A stretch of DNA of 64,000 bases, taken from Kappaphycus alvarezii (taxonomy: Eukaryota; Rhodophyta; Florideophyceae; Gigartinales; Solieriaceae). The DNA lies in contig NADL03000641.1 of assembly GCA_002205965.3 (NCBI GenBank), positions 558,001 through 622,000 of the forward strand, read 5' to 3'. Shown one piece after another: positions 1 to 12,754 of the stretch. Made by a program: the position numbers and the translations under genes. Under the pieces are notes generated by a model. The model was not told the origin of the DNA and made no database searches. It saw only the letters and a program-made list of their open reading frames with translations. Position 1 is the stretch's first letter; every line of letters starts with the position of its first letter.

Positions 1-1344
1 GAATTCACCGAGCTTCAGTTTTCGAATCCTAGGGGCTTAAGACATGAGAAATTGCTTGATTAATTTCGTTCCTTGTACTTGTTTGAAACAAAGTGAATAG
101 TTTATGGATTACTTTGAGGTGCGTTTAAGGCACTTGGAAAACTAAAATTGATGCGTCTTTTTAAATATGCTCCCGATGTGCTTTGATAAAATCAATTTGC
201 AGTTATAAATCAATTAGTGTTGAGATCTAACGTTCAATGCAAACATTTCAAGGGTTTAAATACTCGATACTCCGCTATAAACAATTTTTTTCCTCTTATC
301 TTGCAGTTTCTTAGGACAGTTTTGTCTGAAACTGTCTCTTTGGATCAGACATTTGGACTGATTTTCGTCAGTACAACCCCTATCCCTCCCAACTGTCAGA
401 TTAGGTCTCGCATCACCCTCTCCATTATTATATCGGCTGCAACTATCGGTAAAGCACCACCACTCATATTCATTTTCATCCAATTAATCCACTTTTCCCT
501 TTCTGTACACAGTTTTCAGCCCTTATGTTCCAACTGGAACTATCATCCATGAATGAAACCCTTTCGCTACCCTTTTGGCTCTTTTCGGCAATAAATCTGA
601 CAATATATAATTCGATACCCATTAAAAAGCATTACGATTCATCGTTATTGTTATTTAGTATAATTTATCATCGTTATCCACAAATTTTAACATGCATTTT
701 GGGCTCAAAGTTTCCAAACGTTTAAGTTACTCTACCTTAATTCAAAGAAATCACTGAAACATTTGAGAGGAGATTGGACACCCCTCTGGGGAGTAAAGAA
801 ACCATATTTTTTGGTCCGTGAATATTCAAGTATCCAACGCCGGATTGCGGTATTTATCAGGTAATAATGACATTTTTACCGCAACCCCTAAGATAAAAAG
901 GATATGGATATCACTTTTACGGCAAAATTACTCACGTAAGCTATGATTTTCTATCATCGAGCAGGGGCGGTCACATTATAGATTCATAAGAGTGAGTACG
1001 TCCTGATCTAAGGGCTTGCGTCAAGAAGATAATCATAATTTTCAACAGAATAATATTTCTAGACAAGTATACGGTACTCCACTGCCTCGGAATACTCTGG
1101 TTCGCTCCTGCGTATACCAGCCCTTCCCGGTCGGAAAGCCCCGGTCGTTACTTGCAATATTCCTGAGAAATATCCCGGTCAAGCTTGGCGTCAGCCCTGG
1201 TTTCCCCTGAACTTCTTTTTGTTTCACTTATCAAAACCAAAAACTGGGGAAAACCTGGGGTTTTCATTTACTGTAACAGATAAGCTGGTTGATACTAAGT
1301 AAACATGAACGTGAAATTTTACTCCAGGCGCAGATGTGAATTCA
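1..1344. other. No gene recognised
   Basis: The stretch is AT-rich and broken by stops in all frames. The small open frames near 217-725 and 1016-1227 show no motif, leader or flanking signal, and I treat them as chance. Confidence 0.6.
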
Positions 1345-1600
1345 CTCTACTAGCGAATAGAGGGGAGGCAAGTTTAGTGAACAAGCCACATTGCAGATTA
1401 CTGCCAATGGGGAGTAATGTTGAAATATAATAATCGAACGCGATGAATCGCGAGACTAGAGATAGTTCCGGAAAAATTCCTTGACGAGTTCGTACGCCGC
1501 CGGATTCCAGGCTCCGAGCGTTGAGTTGGAGACAGGAACTAGCCTGCTTTTCCTGGCAATTAAGCAAGGAATAACTAGTGTTTCCGCTTCTCTCGTAGGC
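1345..1600 (-). pseudogene. 3' tail of a non-LTR-type reverse transcriptase (relic)
   Basis: Minus-strand frames carry SRLVPVSNSTLGAWNPAAY followed, after a frameshift, by LPIGSNLQCGLFTKLASPLF. The same pair of blocks ends the relics at 18.0-18.4 kb (LVPVSISSLGGWHPEAY, then LAVSSNAACLLADLPSTF) and 44.5 kb. This is the C-terminal region downstream of the RT palm in a large eukaryotic RT family. Only the tail is left here and no palm domain is present nearby. The family assignment rests on the in-window copies and on family knowledge; the fragment itself is too short to stand alone. Confidence 0.55.
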
Positions 1601-1729
1601 GGCGTTCGAGGCTCGTGAGTAATGAACCTCTTTGCTCTGGCATGGGAGAGTAAAAGAGGGTGGAACAAGTTGCATCAAAGTAGTCCGTTCCACGGATAGC
1701 TTCCACGGCCTGATGTTCTTTCTTTTCAC

Positions 1730-4700
1730 AAACGCGAACTCCGCTGAAAGTATGCATCATTTACCGCTTTTTCTTCACTTTTTTTGGGAGAAAATGTAGA
1801 ACGCAATTTAATTGAGTTTCAAAAACTCGAAGAATGGGATACAATCTTCCATTTTGGCTCTTCTGGCCAATAGATTAGGTTCTTTTTCCCCATTTAGGCC
1901 TTTAATGCTTTCCAGTGACATCATGGAAATGTTTCCAGATATAATATAGTTTACATACAGAACCTTTCGTTAAAAGTGAGTAACAAAAGTCAATCACTGT
2001 TCTGTTAAGTCCTGGAGAGGGTTATTTAACGTTTTTATATTTAGGATGGAATTTTATTACGAACGAGGAGTATCTGTGGTGCTTCGAGGTGTAAAAGTAA
2101 TTTAAAACGAAAGTCTACATTTTTAGCATGATATAATGCATAGGGTAGCAAGAGTCCCTTATATATGTAAATAGCGTTATTGGCCATCTTAAAGGTTTTA
2201 TGGATGATCTAAATGCTAGTACAAAAAACAGAAAATGATTGAAACTGTCGCATCTGCATCTACTAATCAGTGAGGGAACAAACGAATTCGAAGTGGTTCG
2301 TGACTGGATATCAAATGATTGACTTGCATGTAATAAATTTTTCACGGATATACCGATGACATTTGTTTAAGTTTTGGCGCAAATTGGTGCAACTTGTGTC
2401 TTTTGGATGATATACGTAGACTTTACTGGGTTTTATTGACCGACTATCGGTGAATTTCTTGACTTAAGTTCTAATAGTCTAGCTGATGAATAAAGCAGAA
2501 AACGTACATTATAAATTGATAGTAGCCTGTAAGACCTTACTTTGGAGCCCAAGTAACAGGTTTCCTCTGAAAAAGGACTAAGAACACGAGACACATGTTA
2601 AGTTCTGTAAGCTTTCAACTTGAAAGTTTCATATACATTTCTGGTGACGTTTTAGTGCAATGACGCGTACAATCGTGTACTTTTTCAACCTTTCGTAAAC
2701 TTTCGTAGTTTGTTTACTGCTCATACAGTGTACTGACCCTTACTTTTCTCTGTGTTATGGCACATGTGATTTTTTAAACATCGGACTTCTTCCACATTTT
2801 TTGAGTCTTCAACATTAATTTGTAATATAAAATCGACCATATCACCACAATTAATCAAGCTATTCATCTTCTATTTTTTATTAAGGTACTAGATTATTGA
2901 ATCTGTGGGCCACATTTCTTCGTTGAGGCAGAAGCAGCTTACTTAGTAAAAAGATTTTTATTTTGGACAGTCTGTGAATATTATTTTTAATTCTGCATTT
3001 CGGCTTCTTGTAGGCATTTTAGCTAATCTTACCCACCAAATCTTATTAGCATGAGACTCCTGCTAAGAATCAACTACTCACAGATGATAATTTACCAAAA
3101 AATAAGGAGAAGTTTCCAGAAAAGTTAGTACAAGGGCTGATAACTACCACCTGAGGAGCCACATGTCAAGCTATAAAATTAAATATTTTCCGTCCAATAA
3201 AAAGGAACAAAGTGAGTCATTAAATACTAATGACACCCATGCAAATCCTCGGCCTGCGACCGAAGAGAGAGTTACTCAGTAAAAGGTAAGTCGAATTCCA
3301 AAGATGGAACAAATGAAAAGAATGGCCGTCATGAAACTCCATAGCAATGATGGAGAAAAGCTGAGTGGACTTTAGAGGTTTTTCAGCGACCAGGAAGGAA
3401 TTTTTCGAACCTATCGAGAAGACTTGAAGGATATAGACGCTCCACTAATGACAGTTAGCGATTTTGATGCTGAAAAACCTTACCCGCTTTGACTTTAGAG
3501 GTAAATTATGGAGTAGAAAACTCCAATAAAGAAAGGAGTTCTCAATATTCATTCTGTGTATGCTTGCCAAAATATATACCAAAGTTTAACGAAGCAATTT
3601 TTCAGGCTGGATAAGGATATCTATTTGAGGCAAACTGCACCTGACATCGCCTGATGAAACACTTTCCTACTCAGGATACCACACGGCTTCTGGTAATTAC
3701 GTCCTGTGATTTTGTTAGCCAGTCGTTACTTTTTCCATGTTGCATCTAACCGTCCCTTCTTACTGCGAACTCACGAAGTTATTTTTCAAAACTTTTTAAT
3801 CTACTATTTCTTTCACTTTAACACAATAGATAGTTTTCCCTGTGTCAGTTTAAATACAGTATTTGTGCAATACTTTTTTTAGAGGAAGATAGTTTTAAAT
3901 TTTAATAAACAAATTCAAATGACTTTAATGGTATATTTTTTATACTGTATTACACCCTGATTCCAATCATTTCTCTGCAGCCCATAAAATGCTGGTTTTT
4001 CCAGTACTATTGATCCCAATGGAGCTTAAGAACTTCTCAGGTATATTTGAGGTGTGTTTGAACATCGATTTATGAAATATGAAAGTGAAACATATCCTGA
4101 AATTCCTACATCATCAAGAATAGATAAAGCGCCATTTAGTTTTCCGTATACTCGTAGTTTAGAAAGAATTGTGCACTAAGTAAATATCTTTTCATCTTTT
4201 ATGTCCCCATAAATAGGCAGAATACAATAATTTACATTTCAAACTGAATAAGCATAATTAGTAGTTCAGATAAGAGATATCGATTTGGGTTTATACTTGA
4301 AGAACGAGCCTCTCAATGGAACTGAAGTGTAGGTGAAATACATTATCAGGAAGTAGTTTAGTGAGAGCTATTTATGGTGAATTGGACTCAAATGGAATTC
4401 AGAAGGATTATAGAGAAGACTAAAAGGAATGGTATTCGAAATTACTCTCAATATATTCTATGGCTTCCTCAGATGATGATCATGGACGGTATCCAGTTCA
4501 AACACATAAAATCAGATGGAGCAGATGTCCGAAGTTAGAGACTTTTTTGCTCAGCTAATGTACAGAGATATAATATTTGTAAACGGAGAAGAATTTTGAG
4601 ATACTTTGGCAGAAACTTACAAACTAATGTAGTACGCATGGCGTTGTTGCAGAATTGTTTGCAGTCGTTTCAGAAATCCAAGCTTCATGGTGATTGTTTT

Positions 4701-7700
4701 CTGCGAAATCGACGGAAACATTACTGCTTCCTTAAGTATCTAAATTTATGTCAGAAGAAAACATATTAGGTTGTGTATTAGGTTGTGAAGAACTTTTTTG
4801 TATTCTGACCCACATAAATTCTCTAAATGTATGTCAAGAGAAGAATATTAGCTTATAAATAACCTTTTCCCGTGTACTGCGACCCACGTATGACAATTGC
4901 TGATACGAAAATCTCCACAATTGAGAAGTATACATTCTACACACAGAGAAATAGACAGTAAGAAATGGAAGCGAAATATCGTCTAATATCTTTCATGCTT
5001 CATTTCTATGGAAGAAATTTATCACAAAGAGGACACTACTCGCGAATTCTTCTAGTATACCAAATTATGGTTTACAGATAGAGCGATGTCACCCTTCAAG
5101 GTAATTTGAATCGTGTAGGCTCTGAGAGCCTGGGTAGGGAGGGTGTTATGTGATTTGGGGGAGACCAGGGGTACTATTAAAGTCAACCGCCCCATAATCG
5201 GTTGGAAAACAACGGGCTCTAATCAAAGTATTGTTTCATGAATGAGTAAGAGAGAAAAGCTAACCCACGTATTTAAAGAAAAGAGAGCGTACCTTGGTAT
5301 GGTCCGTTAATCTTCGTAGTTTGGAGGTTAAATAAGTCACAGAGCCATGAGTTTGACCATACGAGGTGGAAAAATTGGTTTTTGCCACATATATCCTACA
5401 GTCCCAGTAGGAGGTAAAAAAAACATTTCCGATCCAATAAACTCATTTTATTGGAAGTTTTCTAGTCAAAACAGATGTTGCATCTGATTTTTTTGCTTAC
5501 AAAATCCTTGAAAATTTAAAAAAAACTCAGACGTAGTATTCACGAATAATGGGGAAACATTAGCTAGCAAAATTTACTTAAACAATAATTTTTCCCTTCA
5601 GTGATCTCCTACGTGGACCCTGGAAGGTGAGCTATAGCATTTGGTGTTCTATTTGTACAAGAACCGCTGAAAACAGGATCCAACACAGGAAAAGGGCCAT
5701 TCGAAGCTCCAGAGCGGGATGAAGCATACACTGGATGTTCGAAACATACGGGAAGGTTCGGAATACATTCATCTTCGGACCCTATTGATGGGTCTCGATT
5801 TCTTCAATATCCTTATGTTTCGTGAGCAAAGATGGGTCAAGTATCATTGCATTGTCGCGAGGATCGCTAATTACCGCAAATCAGGCGCACATTTTGAGTT
5901 GCCGAGTAATACGTCGATTAAACTGCCTAACGCTGGTCCTTAAAAGAATTTGAAAATCTGTGGTGCTCAATCTATCTCACCGGCCTTTTGCAGTAAATTT
6001 CACGACCAGTTCTAATAAAATCAGTGGAATTATGGCACGAAACGCTTCCTTCCATAAATGATCTTTTTAATCACCCTCATTCCCACGAGGGATCAATAGA
6101 AGTAGCAATAAAGCACATAAGTCATTACTTACATTCTCCAGACTCGTGTCCACGATAAATATCAACAACCGCTCATCGCTCGGTAATTGCAGAAATAGAT
6201 AGCATGTCCATCACCCGAATATAAAGGGGTATCTTGCACAGAAGCAGAGGTGTAAATTCAGTGATTCCTATACACAGTGATGCCATTAAGCTAACACACG
6301 CGATTACTGAGCAATATAAACGATAAAACTTGGTCGATTTACGAGTTTTGAAATTTGTACGTCAGTCTCATAATTTTAACTTTTTTGTGTGATTCGACGA
6401 CCTTTTGGAGGCTTTTGGAGAATTTTATCCAGGGGATTTCCCTTGAATATGAATATCTTTCTGAGATATGGTTTGAATCGAGACTGTTTGTGAAATATTT
6501 GAGTGTTTCGCATTTACTGGACATAGCAAGTAAGTATTTCCAAATTATTCATTTGCGTGCCACGACATGATTCTATATATTGCCTGTGGCTAAAGTGCAA
6601 GGCTGGAAGAAGTTGGAGCGAGCTTTAAAATAAATTGGGTCTTGTTTTGTAATTTCATATTGCTTAGGGTGGGCGCGAAGTATTATGGACTATTCTGAAT
6701 TGATGATAATGTGGATATTGGTTGGGAAAATTGAGGTGATTGTGAACAATTTTTGGCTTGTAGGAATCAAACGTGTACGGTAGGTGGCAAGTGAGCACAT
6801 TTAATCCTTTAGGCACAAGTTGAGTCGATCATTTTTTTGTGCGAGAAATAGATAAATTTTGTTGGACGGCGCTTTAGAATCATATTGATGAGAATTGAGT
6901 CTAGGTTGATGTAGGTTGCGCTTGGTATGCATAAATATCGTTGGTACTTTTGATTTGAATTTTTTGGAAGGTTCACAATGTTAAAGGGGATGCCGACTAT
7001 GGTAACTAGCTGAGAATGTAACAAAGGACCGTATTTTCGCAAAGTGAATGGAAGGGATATCCGCATCAGACTCAATCTCCATTGCGTAGATTTATGCAGA
7101 GATTGTGACTTCCAGTACGGACTTCCTTTGAATTGGAAGAATTCAAATGTGACTTAAATGTAAGGAGTTGAATACGCAAATTGGGGTAGGACGGAAACTA
7201 CTGGTTCGATGGTTAAATTGAGCTTAAATTCTCACTCTCCAGAATGTTCGTTTATGCAGAAGGTAGATAGATTATTAAGCTCTAGAAGTCCTCTTCTGCC
7301 TTCCAAGACAATAGCCAGGAGATAGCGGAGGTAGATAAAAGGAATCTTGCGCGAACCTAGGGGGACGGGGGACGCAGATGTAATATCAAAAGAATCGGAA
7401 CGGGCAAATATGATGGCTGCAGAGATGCCTTCTATGCTTCAGGGGGAAAGAAATACGTTTCGTGGTGAAGCCCCGACGGGGAAAAAGGCCAACTGATCAA
7501 CAAAAATGACATATCATTAACAGCCTGGGACGAACTTATGGCAGTACGGCCAGTAATTCAAACACTTAAACTTAAAAGAACGGGTTGCATCATATTGAGG
7601 AAGAGGAAGATTTCATATTTGTTATGGAAACGAGGCGAAGGCATAAGAGCAATCTGAGGGTAGAATTTTACTTTCAACTTCGCAAAGATTTTAATTTGCA

Positions 7701-8353
7701 CTTAATTTGCTTTCCAATCGACCCAAATATTATATACGAAGAAGTTTACTCGGCTTATTTAGGCCTCTCGAATTATCCTGAAGTCTCTCACATACCAAAT
7801 AATTTGAAATGCATTCAAGGGTACGTTTTGCAGAGAAGTACAAATAGTAGGTAATTTCAAGAAAATATTGATACTTTCTCCTTAAAATCATTATGCTCGA
7901 GGTCGGAGCTGAAAATAACTCCCAAGTATTAATATTGTAACACATGAAATGGTCCTTCCCTCCTGTAATACAGGAAATGGTCCAGAAATGGTCCTCCCAA
8001 AGGGACCAGCAAATTACAACGATCCCGCCCCTGACTCCGCTTACCTTCCTTTCCAAATTTGTCTAGCATCCCCCCTAGATATTTTAATACTGTATCCTCT
8101 ACTCAAAACAGCGTTTTACGTCTTTTTTATCTACCTTCTTCATCAAATTCACCCCTTATGTAGAAATTTCACGCAAATGCGCTACTGCAATTTCGATTTT
8201 AACTTTTTAGTACCGACTCCAGTCCGCCTCTAAGGTGTACTTAAATCCATTTTACCCAACTTTTTTGAGATCCACCAACCCCTACACACACTACTCTCCA
8301 TCTCAAACCCTCAATCCTCCATCCACAATCGCCCCACTCCATTTACAACCAAA
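1730..8353. other. AT-rich stretch without a supported gene
   Basis: I see no conserved domain over 6.6 kb. Open frames at 5719-5943, 6355-6570, 6809-7075 (minus) and 7585-7854 are short, with low-information composition. 5140-5200 (a GGGAGACCAGGGG-like stretch) and 7950-8010 (GGTCC-rich inverted motif) look like edges of unidentified repeats, but no partner copy is in the window. 8220-8353 is a pyrimidine-rich leader of the gene that follows. Confidence 0.5.
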
Positions 8354-8932
8354 ATGAACAACCTTCGCCCCTCCGCCTCCATCACCAAAAATCGCCACCC
8401 CCGCCCCCTAAACTCCATTCCCCTACTCCCTTCGGACCTACTGACCGTGATGACTACCTACGCCGACAAAAAAAATGTGATCGAACTCGTGCGTCGCTTG
8501 TTCGTCGAGGAGGAAGCGGAGAGGTACCTGAGGGGCAGGAGTGGGAAGTCGAGGAGGGAGCTGGGGAGACCTTCGAGGAGTGGGCAGCCCCGGAATTGGT
8601 CTACCAGGTTAACGATGAGTAGGATGAGGAGGAGGGTGATGAGGAGGAGGGATGATGAGAAGGATGAGGACGAGGATGAGGACGAGGACAAGGACTAGGA
8701 GGATGAGGGAAAGGGATGCATGGGAAGTGTTGGAATGGTGAGGCCGGGACTGGAAAATATGGAACAAGTAGTGCCGACGCTGGAACCGGATGGGGATATC
8801 TTTAGTAGTTTAGATATCTCCCAGGAGGAAATAGAGAGCTATGAGCCGTTCGCAGATATTCGTGGGGACTGTTTGGGCAGCATGGATATTTTGGAGGATT
8901 TGCTTGGATCTGATGTGGAGCATGGGAAATAA
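8354..8932 (+). pseudogene. Small acidic protein family, copy A (interrupted)
   Basis: No known family is recognised. The frame opens with MNNLRPSASITKNRHPRP, matching the start of copy B at 51526 (MTNFRPSLTKTESTRARRP), and closes with a segment ending MDILEDLLGSDVEHGK, matching MDILEKLFGFELEEEN in copy B. Between them the +1 frame reads EWAAPELVYQV, matching EWVDIWKPLVYSRR, so a frameshift lies near residue 55. An Asp/Glu-rich run follows. In the opening frame an in-frame TAG at 8696-8698 separates the two halves, and the second half resumes at ATG 8720. The pyrimidine-rich leader just upstream looks like a real fungal-type 5' UTR. Function is unknown; strong acidity suggests a soluble or nuclear protein, as inference only. 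About 300 bp of 3' flank is also shared with copy B. Confidence 0.55.
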
Positions 8933-9235
8933 GAGGACTATATAGATTGTTCTTTTTTAAGTATCTTTTGTTTAGAATATATCATCCGGATACAGTGTTT
9001 TTATGAATTTCCTGGTATCTTCTGTAGTTTTGTTTGGACTTTAGTGGTAGCCAAAAGTATATATAAGCTGATTAAACTGCTTCCTCATGGAGAGGTCAAG
9101 CAAGTTGGCAGACAACTTCAAATCAAGTCCCGAGTAGTAGGAAGTTTAGAGTCAACTTCAGACCCAAGAAATTTTTTTTCCTACGCTGTTTGCAGAACAT
9201 CAGTGGTAGACCCTGGCCCCTCTATACTTGCTTGT
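8933..9235 (+). repeat. 3' flank shared by acidic-family copies A and B
   Basis: The stretch beginning near ATATATAAGCTGATTAA and ending at GGTAGACCCTGGCCCCTCTATA aligns by eye with 52160-52350 (ACATAAGCTGAGTTAATC to GGTAGGACCTGACCCTTCTATA). Shared 3' flank means the duplication included downstream sequence, so it was a segmental copy and not a retroposed cDNA. Confidence 0.5.
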
Positions 9236-9334
9236 AGTCCTCTCAACTTTCTTCCTTACCCACTCCTTTTTGTTCGTTCGACTATACCACGGTAGCACTT
9301 TTTTCGCTTGCAACCCCTCCTTGTTGGGGTAACT

Positions 9335-9702
9335 GTTTCTGAGTATCTCTTCTTCCGACGATTTACCCCTATCAAATATCTCCAATATAACTCATGTAAA
9401 TTACCTCACCGAATCTGTATCGTACATAGCCCGCTAAAAGGAATCTAGATATTTCAATACTTCCTAATGGTCCTTAAATTCCTTCCTATACCCAATCTAG
9501 AAGTCGTAGACTAAAAACGCACCTTCTTTTTTACTCTCCTTTCTTCCCCCCACATTAGCTTTCCGCATTTGTACTTTAACGGCTCTCAAAGCTCTACCCA
9601 ATTTTTCTCATCTTCATAGCTTTCCTCATCCACCTTTGCCTCCTCTGCATTATCCAAAAAATGAAGGGGAATCCACTCCCTTACACCTTCGTTGATTAAC
9701 AT
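9335..9702 (-). pseudogene. Small acidic protein family, copy C (degenerate)
   Basis: On the minus strand, ATG at 9702-9700 opens a frame with VREWIPLHFLDNAEEA and YEDEKNWVEL, resembling the middle of copy B (VRGWFCRQFVEEAKEE and EDEEEWVDIW). After a frameshift it continues KEFKDH, EVLKYLD and VILEIFDRGKSSEEEIL, resembling TLREGLGYLD and MDILEKLFGFELEEE. Several stops and shifts make it a pseudogene in this sequence. It is convergent with copy A, about 400 bp apart, so the two 3' ends face each other. Recognition depends on comparison with the other two copies. Confidence 0.45.
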
Positions 9703-11349
9703 TTTTCGATTTTATTTGCATTCCACTAGAAAATTATACACCGCAGCTAGGCTATTAATGTGACTCGGGCTCGTCTTGATGTTTTGATGGTGAAAGATGG
9801 GCAGGGGTTGGTCATCTTGATGGAAAAATAAGGGGGTGTACGAATGAGATGATGGGGTTGTTGATTGTAGAAATGGTGTTTCACGACTCTGCTACGGCGA
9901 TTTAAAAAGGAAAAAGGTTTGGTTGTTTTACTCTTGGTAGATATATCCGGTCTATCCTATGGTTTTCCAGACAGCCGCAATCAACTCAAAAAGGGTATAA
10001 TGACACAGTAATTTAAAAAGTGTACGTCTTTTATTTTCAAGTCCCAGGTCAGATAAACATGAAAGTCCGTACTGCAGAGGTCAATTTGCGCCAATTTGTG
10101 GTCATAAAATAAAAGTCGGAAATTTCAAGGTGGGGGAGTGAATTTGGAGGACAAGCAGATCACAAATAAAATGGTTTCTTCTCAGAAGGGAGGATTAAGT
10201 CTTTCAAAGATAAAATAAAAGTAGAAGTACGCCATTAGTTTGATGTTCGTGAAAGGGAATAATTTTGGGGTTACAGTTTCAAGAAGAGATGTGGGGTAAC
10301 AGATCCTTTTTTCAATAGCGGTTGCTGAAGAATTAGAGCGTGTAGAGTCAAGGGTTCGTTGCGACAATTTCCTCACGAAACTCTCACTGTGCCTATCAAA
10401 GCTAGGTAGGCTAACGTCCAGTTAATATGTAGTTTTCCCAGCCTTTCAGGATGAACGGTGGAACATTAGTAGTTCGCGGAAACAATGGACCTGGTAATTG
10501 TTCCTTATCTTCATTCCTCTCGGTATACGATGGATTCATTGTTGCCACTCATCCACGTTCCATCTCATAATGAACGCCCACAAAGATCTCCAGGTCTTGT
10601 CCGGTGGTGTAACGGATCTCGACCAACCGTTAGCAGCGAGGAATACCAAGAAGAGCAAGTTAAAATTCGACTGGTGGGTTTACCTGTTTATAAACTTCAA
10701 ACTACGCTGGAGATCACAGAAGTGGGCGAATTATTGGAGAACTGTCGAGAAGTATCGACCTGGATGCGAGAACCTTGCGACGCTGACTCACGAAACGCAT
10801 CGACCATAGGCTTGTATTCCTTAATGAGTACATGTTTTGCTAGGCTAAGCAATGGTTGAAATTAACAGCAAAAACAAATCCAACATCGCCTCCCGATGCT
10901 GTACAGAGAACAGCTTTCCTCTACAATGACGATGCTCAAACTTTAAAGCCGTCTCGTGACCCGTATTAATTCCTGGATATAACCGTCGAGCGCTTGCGGA
11001 ATATATGCTGATTTTCTTTCTACTGTACAGTATGTACGCAAGTATAAACCGTATGCTGAAGTTACAGTCTTAGCATATTAAATACTGGCGGGAAGTCCCT
11101 GCACAGCACAGTACTATTTTTGTTTTTTGCTTAAATTTTCCGTCTCTATAAAATGGGCGAATATTCCGAGGGGGGAAATTTTGGGGTAATTTGATATTTG
11201 AAAATTAATGTCATTTCCTGAAGGGGCAAACATTGGGTGTTTTGATGGTTGAAAATAGGTTAGCCTATGTTCCAAAGCGCATCAAATGATTGGTATAAGT
11301 AGACGGCATGGGGGAACCAAGAAACGGAATTAATCCTCTTCCAGGTCGC
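9703..11349. other. No gene recognised; dispersed TACTGTACAGTA motif
   Basis: No domain was found. Open frames around 10485-10859 overlap each other and show no motif. A perfect TACTGTACAGTA palindrome sits at 11021-11032, one of many in the window. Confidence 0.5.
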
Positions 11350-11351
11350 TA

Positions 11352-11792
11352 GTGTCTACCCGACCACGCACTGTCCTCATATGAGGCACACCTTGTCCTC
11401 ATATGAGGACAATTTCCGTTACATTTTGGAAAGGAAAATGTTTTGGAAGCCCGAAATTTTTACTGGAAAAAAGGTTTTTTATGTTTAGTTACAGTACAGT
11501 AATTTTTACTGTACATGTGCCCTCGTTTCTGAAACCCCCCACGATAATACGAACTATTTTACCTTCCAAAATGAAGTCGTTTTCACAACTTCTTGCGAAG
11601 AGCGGAAGCTGGTGAGGGAAAATTGGTCTAGCCTTCACCGAGGTCAACAATCTTGAAAAGTTTGTTTTGATCGGCCATCTACACTCATGAACTAATGCGG
11701 AGGGACAAGAAATGCGCTGAGGTAGAAAAGTTTTGTATTGAAAAGAAGTGCTGAAAGTAGTCCTCATATGAGGACAACGGTCCAATAGACAC
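11352..11792. mobile_element. Miniature TIR element (MITE), 441 bp, TA target site
   Basis: The ends are inverted copies: GTGTCTACCCGACC... on the left and ...GGTCCAATAGACAC on the right, each flanked by TA (11350-11351 and 11793-11794), as in Tc1/mariner-type elements. Just inside both ends lies the palindrome CCTCATATGAGG, twice on the left (near 11374 and 11395) and once on the right (near 11762). There is no transposase frame, so it is non-autonomous. Its interior (11530-11760) is repeated in inverse orientation at 45.83-46.09 kb, and a lone TIR end sits at 30.36 kb, so this is a family. Confidence 0.8.
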
Positions 11793-11794
11793 TA

Positions 11795-12754
11795 GAAGGC
11801 TGGCTCGAGGCCAGCTAGCAGGCAGGCTGCGTTGGACGTGGCAGCGGCCACATGTTCGATGAGGGATTGATGTGAGAGAAAGAGAGACCTTTTATTTCTC
11901 TTGATTCATGGAGGTGAATATTCTGAAGTGTTGCGATAATTCGATTGTGGCCCATTCAAGGTTTCTTATCTTTGACTCCACTACCAATGAAAAAAGGGAA
12001 CCAATAAAATGGACAGCTTTTTTTCATGTCGGATTTATACTGTACTCGTTATTTTTTCATGTTTTTGTAAAGCACGGTACGGTAGGATTGCCACAGTATT
12101 TACGATTTGTGTCGACTACCACTGCTACTAAAACACTGTAGCCCTATACAGTACTGTTCAATATGTACAGTATGATACTGGACTGTACATGTGTTATTTT
12201 CCATGAGATAGAATCTGCCGGTGAAATTTTAATGCACTTCCTTTATTTTTTGAGCAAAATTATGAATTGCTGTATGTACAGTACAGTACAGTGCGGTACA
12301 GTACGTACACTCAGGTAACCATTCATTTCTACGTTATCGGGATTGATTCTGTTGCGGAAACTTGATTTTTCATAAAAAGGAGGAAATATGCTTTGGATCT
12401 ACAGAAAGATGTTTGACTCTAGGGCCTTGAATGGAAACGGATCCCTAAAATGCATCTCCAATTGGTGTTTTCTTATTTTTGTGGTAATTGAGCAAAAACC
12501 CTAAAAAAGTTTTAGATATTTCATTATGCTTTGCATCCAAAGATACTGTACTCATTGAAAGGTAGAGCGGCGAATGTCATTTCTCGCGCAAACTGTAAAG
12601 GCAATATTTTGTCGAACTCAACTCCTTCCTTTCCCCATCCTTCACTCCCAGTCCTTTCTCAGCAGCATTTCCTACCTTTTCTCTTCCCGATCCCTCACTT
12701 TACCCACATCAGCATTCATTGACATTCCTCTATCAAATCACATTCAAATCTATC
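11795..12754. other. Intergenic; dense GTACAGTAC motifs, then hydrolase leader
   Basis: 12135-12190 and 12270-12315 carry clustered overlapping GTACAGTAC motifs. From about 12610 to 12754 the sequence becomes a pyrimidine-rich leader (TTCCTTTCCCC, CTTTACCCACATC) running into the ATG of the hydrolase gene, consistent with a fungal 5' UTR. Confidence 0.5.

Noticed and set aside
10485..10859. 124-codon plus frame
   Set aside because: It overlaps a second frame of similar length and shows no motif or leader.
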